DNA of 64,000 nt, from assembly GCA_032718565.1 (NCBI GenBank), contig JAVGVS010000020.1:2031215-2095214 (forward strand). Reading direction: 5' to 3'. The position numbers and the translations under genes were made by a program. The notes below the pieces were generated by a model. It worked only from the letters and a program-made list of their open reading frames with translations. It made no database searches and was not told where the DNA came from. The stretch is from Distichodus sexfasciatus. Its lineage: Eukaryota > Chordata > Actinopteri > Characiformes > Distichodontidae. Position 1 is the first letter of the stretch, and each line of letters begins with the position of its first letter. Below are positions 53,501 to 64,000 of this stretch, one piece after another.

Positions 53501-55061
53501 TTGAAACACACCCACACACACACATCTCAAAAAAGTGCTGAGAAAGAGATTTCCTGCTCTGTGGCTGTGTCATGTTTAAAACATGCATTTTGCACAAACT
53601 CAGACCAACATTATCGCAGTCTCACAGGTACAGCATCGTCGGCATAGTCTGGAAAAAGGGTGGGGTCTTTACGGGAAACCCAGCGCTAGTGCTAATGGTA
53701 ATGACCCACCCCCACAAACTCTTACACACTCATACACAAAGAGTTGAGAATGGAAATGATTTAAATTACAAGACCATAATAAGGCTGAGGTCTGTTTATA
53801 TAATCTGAGACACTTATAAAAGTATTAAGACCTTAAATTTTCACAGTAGCAAATATTCGTTGTCATAAAACACACACATCACGTCTTGTCTGTGACTGAA
53901 AACAGTATGTGTAACTAATTTAAAGGAAAATTGCACTTTACTGGCACTTTTTCTTCTCTCCTTCAGATACTGTAAGTAGGAGAGGGCGATATCCACCTTT
54001 AATCAATATCAAAATTAAATATTAGTGCTCAATCATGATTAATGAATAATTATTTTAACTTGGGGTTTTTCTTTTGCTTTTTGGACCTCATGGTTCACTG
54101 CCATGTTTTGTACTGTAAATATGCTTTATTAAAGGGGGGATATGTTTTCTAATGAAAGACTGGATGTCTTGTGATATTAAAATAATTAGAGAAATCACAC
54201 AGAATGGACTGGGCGAAGTCACGTGACAACACCTCCAATAATATGCTTTTAATAGAACTAATGTTATGAGGTAAATATGTACATTTGGTACATGCCATAG
54301 TATCCCTTTAATAAGTCACTCACACGAACGTTCAGCTACATAGGTCTTCCTTTATATCTGTCCATCTGTGCTTACATATTATTAGACAAAACTTTAACAA
54401 TTTCAGCATAATTTCAGCAAAATGTACAAGACGGACCTGCAGCTGTAATATTTTTCATGAAGTGGATCATGAGTGCCTGTAGTGAATTTCTCAAGTGCTA
54501 TGAACATAGCCCTCACAGCTTAATGTCAAGTATCTCCTAACCTGCTGTGATTTTTTTCATGCCTTCTATTGAGATTTGAGTTCACATTTCCATACATGCT
54601 CTAATAGACAGACACAGACAGTAATTTAAGACCGAATACTTAAAGGTTCATGGTCTTACTCAAGGACCCAGCGGAGGCAGAAAAAGACCCTGATGCACTC
54701 CATGTTCCAACATCCCAGCACTAATCAGCGCTATAGACCACCAGCATAACAGCTGACTGAGTTTTATCCTTAATGCCAAACAAAGGGGTTGAAAGACCAT
54801 CGTGCTTCCATTTAGAAGATGAGTCAATGCTGACAATCACAAGCTCTTCTCAAACAAGCAACTCAGCAACACTAGCGATTGATTTGTGTCCCACAAACAC
54901 AACTTCAAACACTTAGAAAATGACATGAATGGCTTTCATTGATCCACCGCAGTCTTCTTTGGTACCTCCCTTATTTACAGCATGGGCTCTTAATGGCAGC
55001 CGGACCTTAACCTCTGCAGGCTTAAAGGACTTCACAACACTTAAAAGTTAAGCAATTTTGT
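50537..55061. other. 5' flank or 5' intron of ablim1, no exon recognised
   Basis: A SINE tail fragment at 50788-50832 and CA tracts at 53128-53148 and 53308-53345. Open frames in 52949-53650 are driven by CA repeats. A hAT-like scrap AGAGGGCGATATCCACC lies near 53983. Confidence 0.6.
50788..50832 (+). repeat. SINE family B fragment (tail only)
   Basis: GTCGCTCTGGATAAGAGTGT and CTAAATGCTGTAAATGTAAA form the reverse complement of the family B tail. Only about 45 bp survive. Lies in the region upstream of ablim1 exon 1. Confidence 0.75.
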
Positions 55062-55995
55062 TGGCTCGGCGTGGGTCGGTTCGGGTTTAGTGGAAAAGCT
55101 ACTTGTGTTTGAGTTGGTGTCAGTCAGGACTGAAAAAGTGAATTGGAATTTCGGTCAGGTCGGGTGAAATCAGCTCGAACTGGTTGGCAAGGGGCAATAC
55201 AGATTGGGTCATGCATAGTGGAAATTTAACTTGGACAGCACATGTTGGCCCTCCTCAATGCAGATCAGTTGCTGTAGTGGAAAATCTAGTGTAGTGAAAA
55301 TTTAGTTTTGAACATTTTGAGTCTATTACGGTTGTGTGGGTCGTGTAAGGTGTAGTGGACAATCAACTTGTAGCACAAGAAAGCAGAAATTAGTCAGCAA
55401 ACTTATTTAACCTATTATGTGTATACCCTTGAGGAAAGTGTAAAAACCTTCAAAAGGTTCAGATTTAGACTGAGGTGTTAGTCAGAGTGTTCTGGAGTGA
55501 TTTCCATGTATTTAATGACTACTTGAGTACTCATCAAAACGATTATCTCACTCCAACATTGTGTTAAACAGGTCTTTTCAACATTTTTGCATTGACAAAA
55601 TCAAAACTTTGGCTAAATTTACTAAATTTACAGGACCACTAAAATTATGATCCCCATTTGAAAAATTTCAACTCTGAATGGGCTAGGTTGGGTCAGGTTT
55701 AGTGGAAAAGCAACTAAGAACAGTACAAGTCAGAATGGTTCAGGTTGGGTTAACTGGAAAAGCTATTTGAACAGTATGCATCAGGATGGTATGGATCAGA
55801 TATAGTGAAAAGGCAATATTGATCATATGGATTGGTGTTGATATGAGTCAGATTAAGTGAAAAATCAATTTGAACCGGTATGGATCGGGTTGGTATGGAT
55901 CGGGTGGAATGAAAAAGCTATTTGAAATGGTGTGGATTGGCTTGGTATGATCGAAAGTAGTGAAAAAGCAGGCTGGAATTATATGGGCTTGGTGT
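55062..55995. repeat. Diverged minisatellite, unit about 43-55 bp
   Basis: Repeating pattern GGTCGGGTTTAGTGGAAAAG followed by CAACT(T/C)GGAAC and a GG(T/A)ATGG(A/G)T variant. Recognisable at 55078, 55145, 55686, 55755, 55800, 55850, 55905 and 55960. Units are heavily diverged. The same unit recurs at 57488-57580 and 59618-59695. Confidence 0.7.
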
Positions 55996-56046
55996 AGGAT
56001 GTAACTTAAACGGTGCTTACTGGTAGTATGTCAAGTAAATATACAT

Positions 56047-56340
56047 GCATTCATTCATTATCCGAACCACTGAACCCCAACTGGGGTTGCGGGGGACCGG
56101 AGCATATCTCGGGAACTTACAGGCACAAGGCGGAGAACAACCCTGTGCAGGCGTCAACACACTGCAGGGCAATTAACCTACAGTATATTGCACGCTTTTG
56201 GACTGTGGGAGGAAACCGCAGCACCTGGAGGAAACCCACACGAACTCCCCACAGAAAGGCCACAGCTGACCTGGGGCTTGAACCCAGAACCTTCTCGCTA
56301 TGAGGCAGCAGTGCTAACCATTGCACCACTGTGCTGCCCG
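56047..56340 (-). repeat. tRNA-derived SINE, family C, copy 2
   Basis: CATTCATTCATTATCCGAAC, then AACTGGGGTTGCGGGGGACC, then TTTGGACTGTGGGAGGAAAC; head on the minus strand GGCAGCACAGTGGTGCAATG and GGTTCAAGCCCC. Nearly full length. Confidence 0.9.
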
Positions 56341-56958
56341 TGAAGTAAATAACACGTCCTTTAATGAAAACTAGACCCTCACAGACTCAATTGTGTATTG
56401 TTTGTTTGAGCGTTTGCTTTCTCTGTATTTAATTCTTGGCAGTCGACTACTAGAAACGAACGAACAGTGGATTATTTGAAACTGAACAGAACTACAAAAG
56501 AGGTAAGTAGGATTGGGATAGAAAACCACGCCTTAAATTTCCCATCAGGCCTATGTCTGACATTACAGTAAGATACATTGTCGTCATCTGCTGGTCGTAT
56601 ATGGTATTACAAATCGTATTAAAAGCAGGAGCAGCAGGTGAGCTACACCTACTGTACCATAAAACCAGCACATCAAGCCAGAATGTGCCCTGTATTCCTG
56701 ATAATACCACTTATATTAATCCTGGTCTGTTCTACTTGGATTGATCATCACTAACAAAATACTTTAGGCAGCATATGTTTAATTATAAAACTGAAGCGAT
56801 CTGAGACAAACCGGCACTGTTTTCGTGGTGGACATTTGGGTGGATATAGGTTAATGCGATTGAATACGATTAATTACTACGTCTCAGCCATACAGCAGGT
56901 ATTAAGATGTTGCATGAAGGTGTTGTGTAGGTTTGCGCAGGGTGCACCACACACTCAC

Positions 56959-56977
56959 CTCTCGCAGACACACTCAT
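56959..56977 (-). CDS. ablim1: Candidate alternative first coding exon of ablim1 (MSVSAR)
   Basis: ATG at 56975-56977 opens MSVSAR plus one base, followed by a consensus donor GTGAGT. Phase 1 fits exon 2, giving MSVSAR then VAHTQEAH. A CpG-richer block with GGGCGTGG boxes lies 100-280 bp upstream on the minus strand. Distance to exon 2 would be about 14 kb, normal for this gene. No homologue recalled for this short peptide. Confidence 0.4.
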
Positions 56978-57089
56978 GCCCTGCGTAGCCCCGAATGCTA
57001 ACAACTTGAAAATATCAGGTCCGGATTATATTTCTGAAGTAGTTCCTGTCTCCGTGCACGTTTTATAATTACGAAGCACGAAAGGTGAC

Positions 57090-57260
57090 ACTGTTATTTT
57101 TCATCAGCTGAGACGCGGAGGATGCGGGATGCTTGGGCGTGTCCTGGGTGAAATGGGCGTGGTTAGCTCTTACGCAACACGTTCCTCCCAATATAATGTG
57201 TTTGGATTGTAACCTGCGCTGAGGGGGCGTGGTCTGCGCTGTCACCCGGAAATCGCAGTA
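57090..57260 (-). promoter_or_regulatory. Promoter-like CpG-richer block
   Basis: Stands out from AT-rich surroundings by frequent CpG and clustered promoter motifs: GGGCGTGG at 57155-57162, GGGGGCGTGG at 57223-57232 (KLF/Sp type) and CCCGGAAAT at 57244-57252 (ETS type). Position fits a TATA-less promoter for the candidate first exon at 56959-56977. The motifs are individually common, so this is inference. A divergent plus-strand transcript is also possible. Confidence 0.4.
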
Positions 57261-57487
57261 AAACAGGCTTCGACTTTTCTACATTATTCACTGAAGTTAG
57301 AACAAGAATGGAACGGTACTGGTGGGGAGAGGCGTAGGACAGAAAACCCAGAACTCATAAGCAATATCTCTCGTGACCAAAGAAAATATGCCGAATCTAG
57401 TTCCGCGAACAGTGCATTTTAAAATACATTTGAGATATTTAGTAGAAGCTTGAATCCACAGCGACTTGAGTTTTTAAAGAGGTTACA

Positions 57488-57580
57488 GTGTGGGGAGAAA
57501 AGCAACTCGGAACGAAACCGGTACAGGTCGGGTTTAGTGGAAAAGCAACTCGGAACGGGTTGGATGTAGCAACATGAAAT
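57488..57580. repeat. Two-copy 43-bp minisatellite, least diverged copy
   Basis: AAAAGCAACTCGGAAC occurs twice exactly 43 bp apart with GGTACAGGTCGGGTTTAGTG between. Gives the best view of the consensus unit of the array at 55062-55995. Confidence 0.75.
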
Positions 57581-57608
57581 GGTCAGGTAATGCATTCAGT
57601 CTTTTCAT

Positions 57609-57860
57609 TAAGTAAGTAAGTAAGTAAGCAAGTAAGAACTTTATTGTCATCTCTGCTATATACTGTACAGATACATAGAGAGACGAGACGACGTGGCTCC
57701 AGGTTATTTTCAGTGCAAACTAAGAACAGCAGAACAGAGAACAAAAAGGCAGTGGCACAACAAGGCACATGGAATAAACAATAAATAAGTAAAAATACAA
57801 AATATACATTAAACAATATACATTTTAAACTAGACAATATACAATATACATTTTAAACTA
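57609..57860. repeat. (AAGT)n and retroelement-like 3' end
   Basis: TAAGTAAGTAAGTAAGTAAG followed by AACTTTATTGTCATCTCTGC and GACGACGTGGCTCCAGG, a dispersed motif I associate with LINE-type 3' ends in teleost genomes. No reverse transcriptase coding is present. Confidence 0.55.
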
Positions 57861-57940
57861 GACAGGAAGTTTTATATATAATTAGAAACTAGAAATAGAA
57901 ATAGACATAGACATTAATTCATTAATGAAGGAATTAATTA

Positions 57941-58070
57941 GTTCATTCATTCATTCATTCTCCGAACCGCTTAATCCCAACTGGGGTCGCGGGGGGACCG
58001 GAACCTATCCCTGCAACTACGGGTGCAAGGTGGGGACCAACCCAGGGCAGCCCCCAACACACCGCAGGGG
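57941..58070 (-). repeat. SINE family C, copy 3, tail part only
   Basis: CATTCATTCATTCTCCGAAC, AACTGGGGTCGCGGGGGGAC and ACACACCGCAGGGG. The tRNA-like head is missing. Confidence 0.85.
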
Positions 58071-58619
58071 TCTTGTTTTTTATTATCTAAATATGTTGTA
58101 CATACAGTTATCAGGATAAAATACTTAGGAGCTCATATACACCAAAAAGAGATGTAACATGAATTCTGTACTTGCTTATTTATTATTAGTCGAACGTAAT
58201 GTAGGTTATAACACAAATAATAATTTTATGTTTGCACATACTGCGGGCTATGAAGTGTTGTAAGGTCCGAGTTTTGTTTTTAAATAAATGTACATTATTC
58301 TTCCACACGATGGCGCAATTTACCAAGTTTTTGTGATTATTTCTCAGTCCATCCTCACATCGATGTGAGTGTGTTTTTACTGTTCTGCTCACAGCAGACT
58401 CTCTTTCGGAACGTATCTCCAATTCGGGGTCATAATAAAGAACCTGTATTTGCATTGACACAGTTTACTAATCATAATGTGAAAAGTTACTTGAAGAATG
58501 CACTCTTTAATTACCGGTAAATTAGGTTCATAGCTCAGGTGTGTCCATTAATAGAAAGTATCAATGAAAGAGCCGATTTAAACGGTATTACCACATCCAC
58601 CAAGTCCCGAGCATCCTGC

Positions 58620-59070
58620 TCCTCTGTTATCTCTCTCTTTTCTCCTTCCTCTCTTCCTCACTTTTGCCAGGAGGAGAATTCTCTTTGATCTTGCTGTCGT
58701 CTCCCCGCCTCCTCCTCCTCTACGCCCAATCTGCAGCCTCTTTAGCAACTTTAATTAGGCCCCAGCTTCAGGAGCGCAGGACCCATCACCCGCGGTCAAA
58801 TCCAGGTACACATGCGTGAGCTCGGCTGCCAGGAGGGTGTCAGGTCCCTTGCTTTCTTCTGGAAAGCGCAGTGGGATTTAGGCAGGCAGAGAAAGAGTCC
58901 CTGCCACTAATTGTGCCGGGTGTAGCGGCTCTGTTTTCCCCTCTGTAGTTTCTGGCAGTTAGTGGGGCTTTGATCAGCAGAAGAGCCGCCCGCCCCGACT
59001 GCTGTGCCTCGTTTCTAAATCTCATCTCTGAATCGACACAGCAGACATCAAATGTGGCACATGAGTGAGT
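58620..59070. promoter_or_regulatory. Unique, GC-richer block, possible conserved regulatory element
   Basis: Pyrimidine-rich start (58625-58730), then a low-repeat, balanced-composition block with CTTTAATTAGGCCCC and CCACTAATTGTGCC homeodomain-type words. No coding reading. It stands out from flanking AT-rich DNA, but conservation cannot be judged from one sequence. Confidence 0.25.
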
Positions 59071-59617
59071 AACGTGCGTAAGCAAACAGCCCTTCTTTGA
59101 CGAAAGTGTGTTTTTAATGCTTGTCATCTACTTACTTTTGTGAAAACTGTTGGGGCAGCTGTTAAGTATCCTGCTAATTAACCACTTGAAACATGAATAC
59201 ATCATCCGTGCAAATACATGTTTCCGTTCCTGTGTAAATTACAGATCCTTTATACCTCCTCTGTGAAGTGCAGAACTATAAGTAGATAAACAAATATGTA
59301 CATTGGCAAATCCGGTAAGTACATTTGACACTGCTGCTATTCTCATTTGTAGAAGAATATTTGCCGACATTTATGGTGCTTCTTTTCATCACTTCGGGTA
59401 TTCCTTCAAATAAAAAGTCTAATAACCTCAAGCGTTTGGTTTCCACCCATCATAGCTTGCCTAAATTAAATGTCTCTTATATAAGGAAGGCCCTGTAGCA
59501 ATCACATTTTCTCATTTCTGTGTAAATATTGCACTCTTATTAATGATATATTTTGTGTTCGCTTGCTTCATTTTAATTCATTTTCATACTATTAGTTGTA
59601 TTGCTACCTATTGGATG

Positions 59618-59695
59618 GAACAGGGCGGAATGGTACAGGTTGGGTGGGATCAGGTTTAGTCAAAAGGCAACTCAGAATGGTATGGGTTGAGTTTT
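59618..59695. repeat. Minisatellite unit, third locus
   Basis: GGAATGGTACAGGTTGGGTG then CAGGTTTAGTCAAAAGGCAA and CTCAGAATGGTATGGGTTGA. Same consensus as at 57488-57580. Confidence 0.65.
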
Positions 59696-60579
59696 CTATT
59701 AGTGTAGTACTTTTCTGTCCTCTTTCAAATTAAAACATTAATAAACAAGTGCATTAATAACAAATACTTAAAGCCACTGTTGAAAGAGTTTTGGATATTT
59801 GCTATATAAAATTGATACTCATAAACACAGCTCAGTCACTATTGCTGAAATAAATTTGATTGTCATTGAAATCCCACACAAAATACAGATAAAGACGTTA
59901 CCAGTTTCAACAGTGAGTGCAACAGTGATTTCTGTGTGGGTAAATTACCATGCAAATGGCCCAGTAATAAAACATTCAAAACTTAAGATAGTTGCATGTA
60001 TTATACTTCACTATTAAAGCATCTTAGACAATATTTGTTTTCTTAGTCTCCAGTAAGCAAAGAGCTGTTACTTTGACTCGATTTTAAAATTATCAATAGC
60101 TTAGGGTACCACCTTTGGAAGTCTGTGCTTTCCAAATTCTGCTGATCTTTAATGAACCAAACATGGTGCAAATTTAATCGTGAAAATATGTTTTCAATTT
60201 CTAATGCATTTCATCTCTGTAAATGCATTTTAATGCAAGGTTTAAATAACAATGACAGATATTTTGATTACACAATATAAGTTTTATACGATTTGCAGTG
60301 TGGTCTATATACTAATTGCCTCATTTGTGTACTAGAAGGATCTTAATTATTTGGAGTAAATAAAACCATGCCTTTCTCATAATGTATTATGATAAAGCTT
60401 TTAATTGAAAGGTGTGAAAACCTGTGTGTTGACTACATCTTGAACAAAAATATATATTTTTTTGCACAGTTGGTTTGTGGTATATGTGGTTTTGTGCTCT
60501 CTTTCTGCTAATATCTGTATAATATTGTATATTTGCATATCTATAAGGGACTGATGCCTTCTCCCACTTAATATCTTCC

Positions 60580-61130
60580 CCTTAAATTAAAATCTCATTT
60601 GAGAATGTGCTGCTCTCCCTTTGTAGACCTCCTCCAGGCAGGAAACAACATAAAGGCAGCAAGAGGATTCCCAACTATTAAAAAGTTGAAAAGTTGACAC
60701 AAACTTTCAGGCACTCTCAAATGGGAAAACAGCCAATGAATGTGTGTCCAGAAAAACTAAATTTTGCCTAATTAAACTTTGTCATAAGATGACATGGAGT
60801 CAAGGGCCATTTCATTTGTATCACACATTCACAAGGCTTGCACCGGTGACCGGTTTTGAATCAGTGTCTAATTAATTCCTTTAAAAGTTCTCATGTTTAT
60901 GCTCAGAGTGCAAGTATGTGTCGGCAAAGTGTGTGAGGGGAAATTAGTCTTTGAAGTTGGATGGGGAAGTCTCAGGAGGCCTTGAGGCCCGAGGCTGGCC
61001 TAAGAGAGTGATGAGGGAAAAAGGCGGATGTTCTGAAAGTCATTCCCCTCGCACCAATACAAAAGCAATTTCTGCTCTACATAATTACCCCCATTTAGCT
61101 TCTGTAAGTTTCCTTACCAATGAAGACTCT
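60580..61130. promoter_or_regulatory. Unique block with GACCGGTTTTGAA, possible conserved element
   Basis: Repeat-free stretch of even composition with a near-palindrome ACCGGTGACCGGT (60842-60854), overlapping a Grainyhead-like CCGGTT, and CTAATTAATT nearby. No coding reading. Lies just before the Tc1 element. Confidence 0.25.
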
Positions 61131-61209
61131 TAAGTAGATGTTAAAGTGTTACATAATAGCTCATTCTGGTACATGGTTATCATTGGACTTTACATTATAA
61201 GGTTATATA

Positions 61210-62781
61210 CAGTCTTATGCAAAGGTTTGGGCACCCCTGATAAAAATAACTATATTAATTGATAGCTTGCTAAGCTTGAGAGGCAGCAACTTAATTTTAA
61301 CATATTTGATAACTTATGGAAACAGCAACAATTCAGTAGTGAAATATTTTTTATTGGGCCAACAGAAACAATGTAATGCTCATTTAAACAAAACTAGGCA
61401 GGTGCATAAATTTGGGCACCCCAAAGAAATAATCCCCATGCCTCCTATAGCCACTCACAAGTCCCTGAATTCTGGCTGGTGGTATTTTGGACCATTCTTC
61501 CATAAAAAATACCTCCAGTTCAGTCAGGTTCGATGGCTTCCGGGCATGGACAGCCTGCTTCAACTCAATCCATACATTTTCAGTGATATGTTCAGGTCTG
61601 GGGACTGGGATGGCCATTCAAGAACATTGCACTTGTGCCTGCATAAATTCCTTAGTAGATTTTGAGCGGTGCTTTGGATCGTTGTCGTGCTGAAACATCC
61701 AACCCCGGCATAACTTCAACTTTGTGACTGACTCTAGAATATGCTTTTCAAGAATCTGCTGATATTGGGTGGAATCCATGCAGCCCTCAACTTTAACAAG
61801 GTTTCCAATACCTGTGCTAGCCACACAGCCCCATAATATGATGGACCCTCCAACAAATTTTACTGTTGGCAGCAAGTTCTTCTCCTGGAATGCTGTGGGG
61901 GGTTTTTTCACCATGCATAGTGCCTTTGGTTATGACCAAATAACTCTTAGTCTCATCTGTCCACAGTACTTTTTTCCAGAATATTTCTGGCTTGTCCAGA
62001 TGCTCTTTTGCATACCTCATGCGGCTCTTCTTTTTGCGCATCACCCTTCCACTGAGCTGTTCCTGGTGCAGAGTGCGCTGGACTGTGGAGCGATGTACAA
62101 TGACACCATCAGCAGCCGGATGTTGTTGTAGCTCTCTGGAGGTGGTCTGTGGTTTGTCTGTGACAATTCTACCACTCTTCGCCTGTGCCTTTGAGATATT
62201 TTTCTTGGCCTACGACATCTTTTCTTCAAAAGGACTGTTCCTGTGGCCTTCTGTTTCATAACTATATTTCTGACTGTTGAGACAGACAGTCCAAACCTTT
62301 GTGATAATCTTTTGTACCCTTCTCCTAATTAATAAAAATGCATTATCTTAGTTTTTAAGTCAGTAGAGAGTTCTTCAAAGGTTCCCATGTTGCCACTCTC
62401 TAAGAGGAAACCAAGGACAAGTACCACTAGCAATGTATATATGTTGAACCATTTTTTTACTGGTTGCAGCTGTCTTTGTAGTTTAAGGTCTAATGAGCTA
62501 ATCAAAGCAATTTAGTGCTGCAAACTGTCAGTATTAAATGACTGCAGGTCTTCAAAGTAATGCAAGTCAGAGGGTGCCCACATTTTGCACATCCCATTTT
62601 TCAAACTTTATTTGATTTCATACAACTCAATAATGCTACATTGAGAATTTTGGTCTGATAAACACCCCCTTGTCTATATATCTCTAGAAAAAAAACACAT
62701 CTTGCTGTGATCTTCTCTTATGAAGACAGAGCTAATTATCATGCAACCCTGGAGGGGTTCCCAAACTTTTGCATAAGACTG
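61210..62781 (-). mobile_element. Tc1/mariner transposon, near full length, transposase inactivated
   Basis: 1572 bp flanked by TA on both sides (61208-61209, 62782-62783). Terminal inverted repeats begin CAGTCTTATGCAAA and match at 26 of the first 28 bases. The transposase reading runs on the minus strand from ATG at 62388 to 61384. Size and termini are typical of teleost Tc1 elements. It lies in the 5' flank or 5' intron of ablim1 and has no apparent effect on a coding exon. Confidence 0.95.
61384..62388 (-). pseudogene. Tc1 transposase pseudogene
   Basis: About 335 codons in extent. N-terminal helix-turn-helix region starts MGTFEELSTDLKTK and is cut by TAA at about codon 20. The DNA-binding part continues to KKRCRRPRKISQRHRRR. 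The catalytic part shows WTDETK, GGSIILWGC and HDNDPKH, as in the DDE domain of Tc1. The coding frame shifts near 62045 and shifts back near 61915, and a further TGA sits at 61618-61620 before MAIPVPRPEH. With two stops and two frameshifts it cannot make transposase. Confidence 0.93.
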
Positions 62782-63423
62782 TATGTCTTGTGAATTAATG
62801 TTTCAGCATTTATGCATCATAATAAATGCTGTACAATTTACAATTCAACTAACCCCTTTCACTTTGGTTTCAAAAATTAGTTTTATGATCTGGGCCATAA
62901 ATTGTTATTTACAATTCACTTTTTGCTTTTTAATATTGCAAGTTTGCAATTTAATATTGCAACAATTTGTTATAAAATTACTCCTTACCTATTTTTTCTT
63001 TTACACATTTTCTTTGTTCAGTTATTTAATTTGTCATGGTTGCATTGATTATATGACAAGTATCAAGACAAACTAGAGATGCTTTCCAGAAAGAAGATGC
63101 AAGTGTGATTGCTCAGGTTTTGTGGCTGTGACATGAGAACTGGCTGAGTAGAAAGTCTTTGATTAAAATGTATTGAAGTGAATGAGAAATAAATGAAGGA
63201 TGATACAAGTAAGAAAAAGACAAGTGCACGTCAAAACAGATACAGATGTGTTCAGTGAGGTGGTCTAAGGTGGCATAAGAACCGAGTTGACTGTCATGCG
63301 AAAACAGCTTTCTAGTCCTGAATCTCATGTATTCATAATGGGGTAAAACGAATCGAATTACAGAATAAAGGATGAAAAAGACGAGAGGGGCTCATGGGGG
63401 TTACAGATATGGGAAAAGCCCAG

Positions 63424-63570
63424 AGGTGGAAAGAGTACTGAAGAAGTACTGTTACATTGGTTAAAATGTACTCAATTACAAGTAAAAGTACTGGTGTTAA
63501 AAAAATACTTGAGTAAAAGTACAAAGTACTCTTCTCAAAAACTACTCAGAGTATTAATTACTTTTTAACC
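63424..63570. repeat. Teleost repeat terminus (AGAGGTGGAAAGAGTACT)
   Basis: AGAGGTGGAAAGAGTACTGA, AAAATGTACTCAATTACAAG and AGTAAAAGTACTGGTG are a familiar terminus of hAT-type non-autonomous elements in fish. The other end is not seen. Confidence 0.55.
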
Positions 63571-64000
63571 GATGGATGTTTTATTGCGTTGTCAATAGCA
63601 GGCATTCGATTCGATTCACCAGTATAAAATATCTACGTTCAAAGCACATTTCTCAGATGAACAAGGTATAGAAGGCAGTTTGTTTTGTAAATAAATGTAG
63701 ATATAAAACAAAAAGGTTTTTGAACATGCATAAAACAGTTTAAACTTTTCCCAATACACTGTGAACAACAGGCAGGTAAGTGTCTTAAACTCTTAGACAT
63801 AATAGCGTTTCTGTCACACTTCACTTTCTGAACCTTTTGTTCAGTTTCAGCAAGAGCTGGTTTTCTAAATTAACAGAGTCTATCCGGCTTCGTTTGGCTC
63901 CATTTTCTCCATTTTGGTTTCTTTGTCTCCAAATCTTCAGTCTATAAATGAGTTTGTACTCCACTGTGTAGCACCTCCAGACACCTGTGCCTGCTGCTGC

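Noticed and set aside
52996..53541. 181-codon open frame on the plus strand, His/Thr-rich
   Set aside because: Driven by CA microsatellites translated as HTHT; no homology recognised.

Overview
The window is vertebrate, almost certainly teleost fish, nuclear DNA. It is AT-rich, has long introns, abundant CA/GT microsatellites, Tc1 and hAT DNA transposons, tRNA-derived SINEs of teleost type, and one large multi-exon gene on the minus strand. I cannot name the species; an otophysan is a guess.

The gene is ablim1 (actin-binding LIM protein 1). I reconstructed 23 constitutive-looking coding exons from the start codon at 50536 down to the stop at 16573. Reading frame, splice phase and homology agree at nearly every junction. 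The predicted protein is about 750 residues: a basic N-terminal leader, a His-rich linker, four LIM domains (exons 2-8), a long Ser/Pro-rich linker (exons 9-21), and a C-terminal villin headpiece (exons 22-23). An additional 84-nt in-phase cassette exon lies at 25134-25217. Two candidate alternative first exons (47311-47332 and 56959-56977) splice in phase to exon 2. The second lies just downstream (in minus-strand terms) of a promoter-like CpG-richer block with GGGCGTGG boxes. Notable details are an 8-nt microexon, a GC-AG intron, and a LIM2 exon carrying an in-frame stop and a frameshift that breaks an otherwise intact gene (consensus error or real lesion).

Layout: 1-15400 is gene-poor, beyond the 3' end of ablim1, with old repeats (an imperfect palindrome near 7.6-8.0 kb; a diverged tandem array at 10.5-11.3 kb). 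15430-16572 is the presumed 3' UTR. 16573-50536 is the ablim1 coding span, its introns colonised by transposable elements. 50537-64000 is the 5' flank or a 5' intron, with the second alternative first exon, a dispersed 43-bp minisatellite family, unique blocks that may be conserved regulatory DNA, and a nearly complete but inactivated Tc1 transposon (61210-62781).

No RNA genes, CRISPR arrays, operons or second protein-coding host gene could be supported. Family assignments come from recognising protein motifs by eye; no database search was run.
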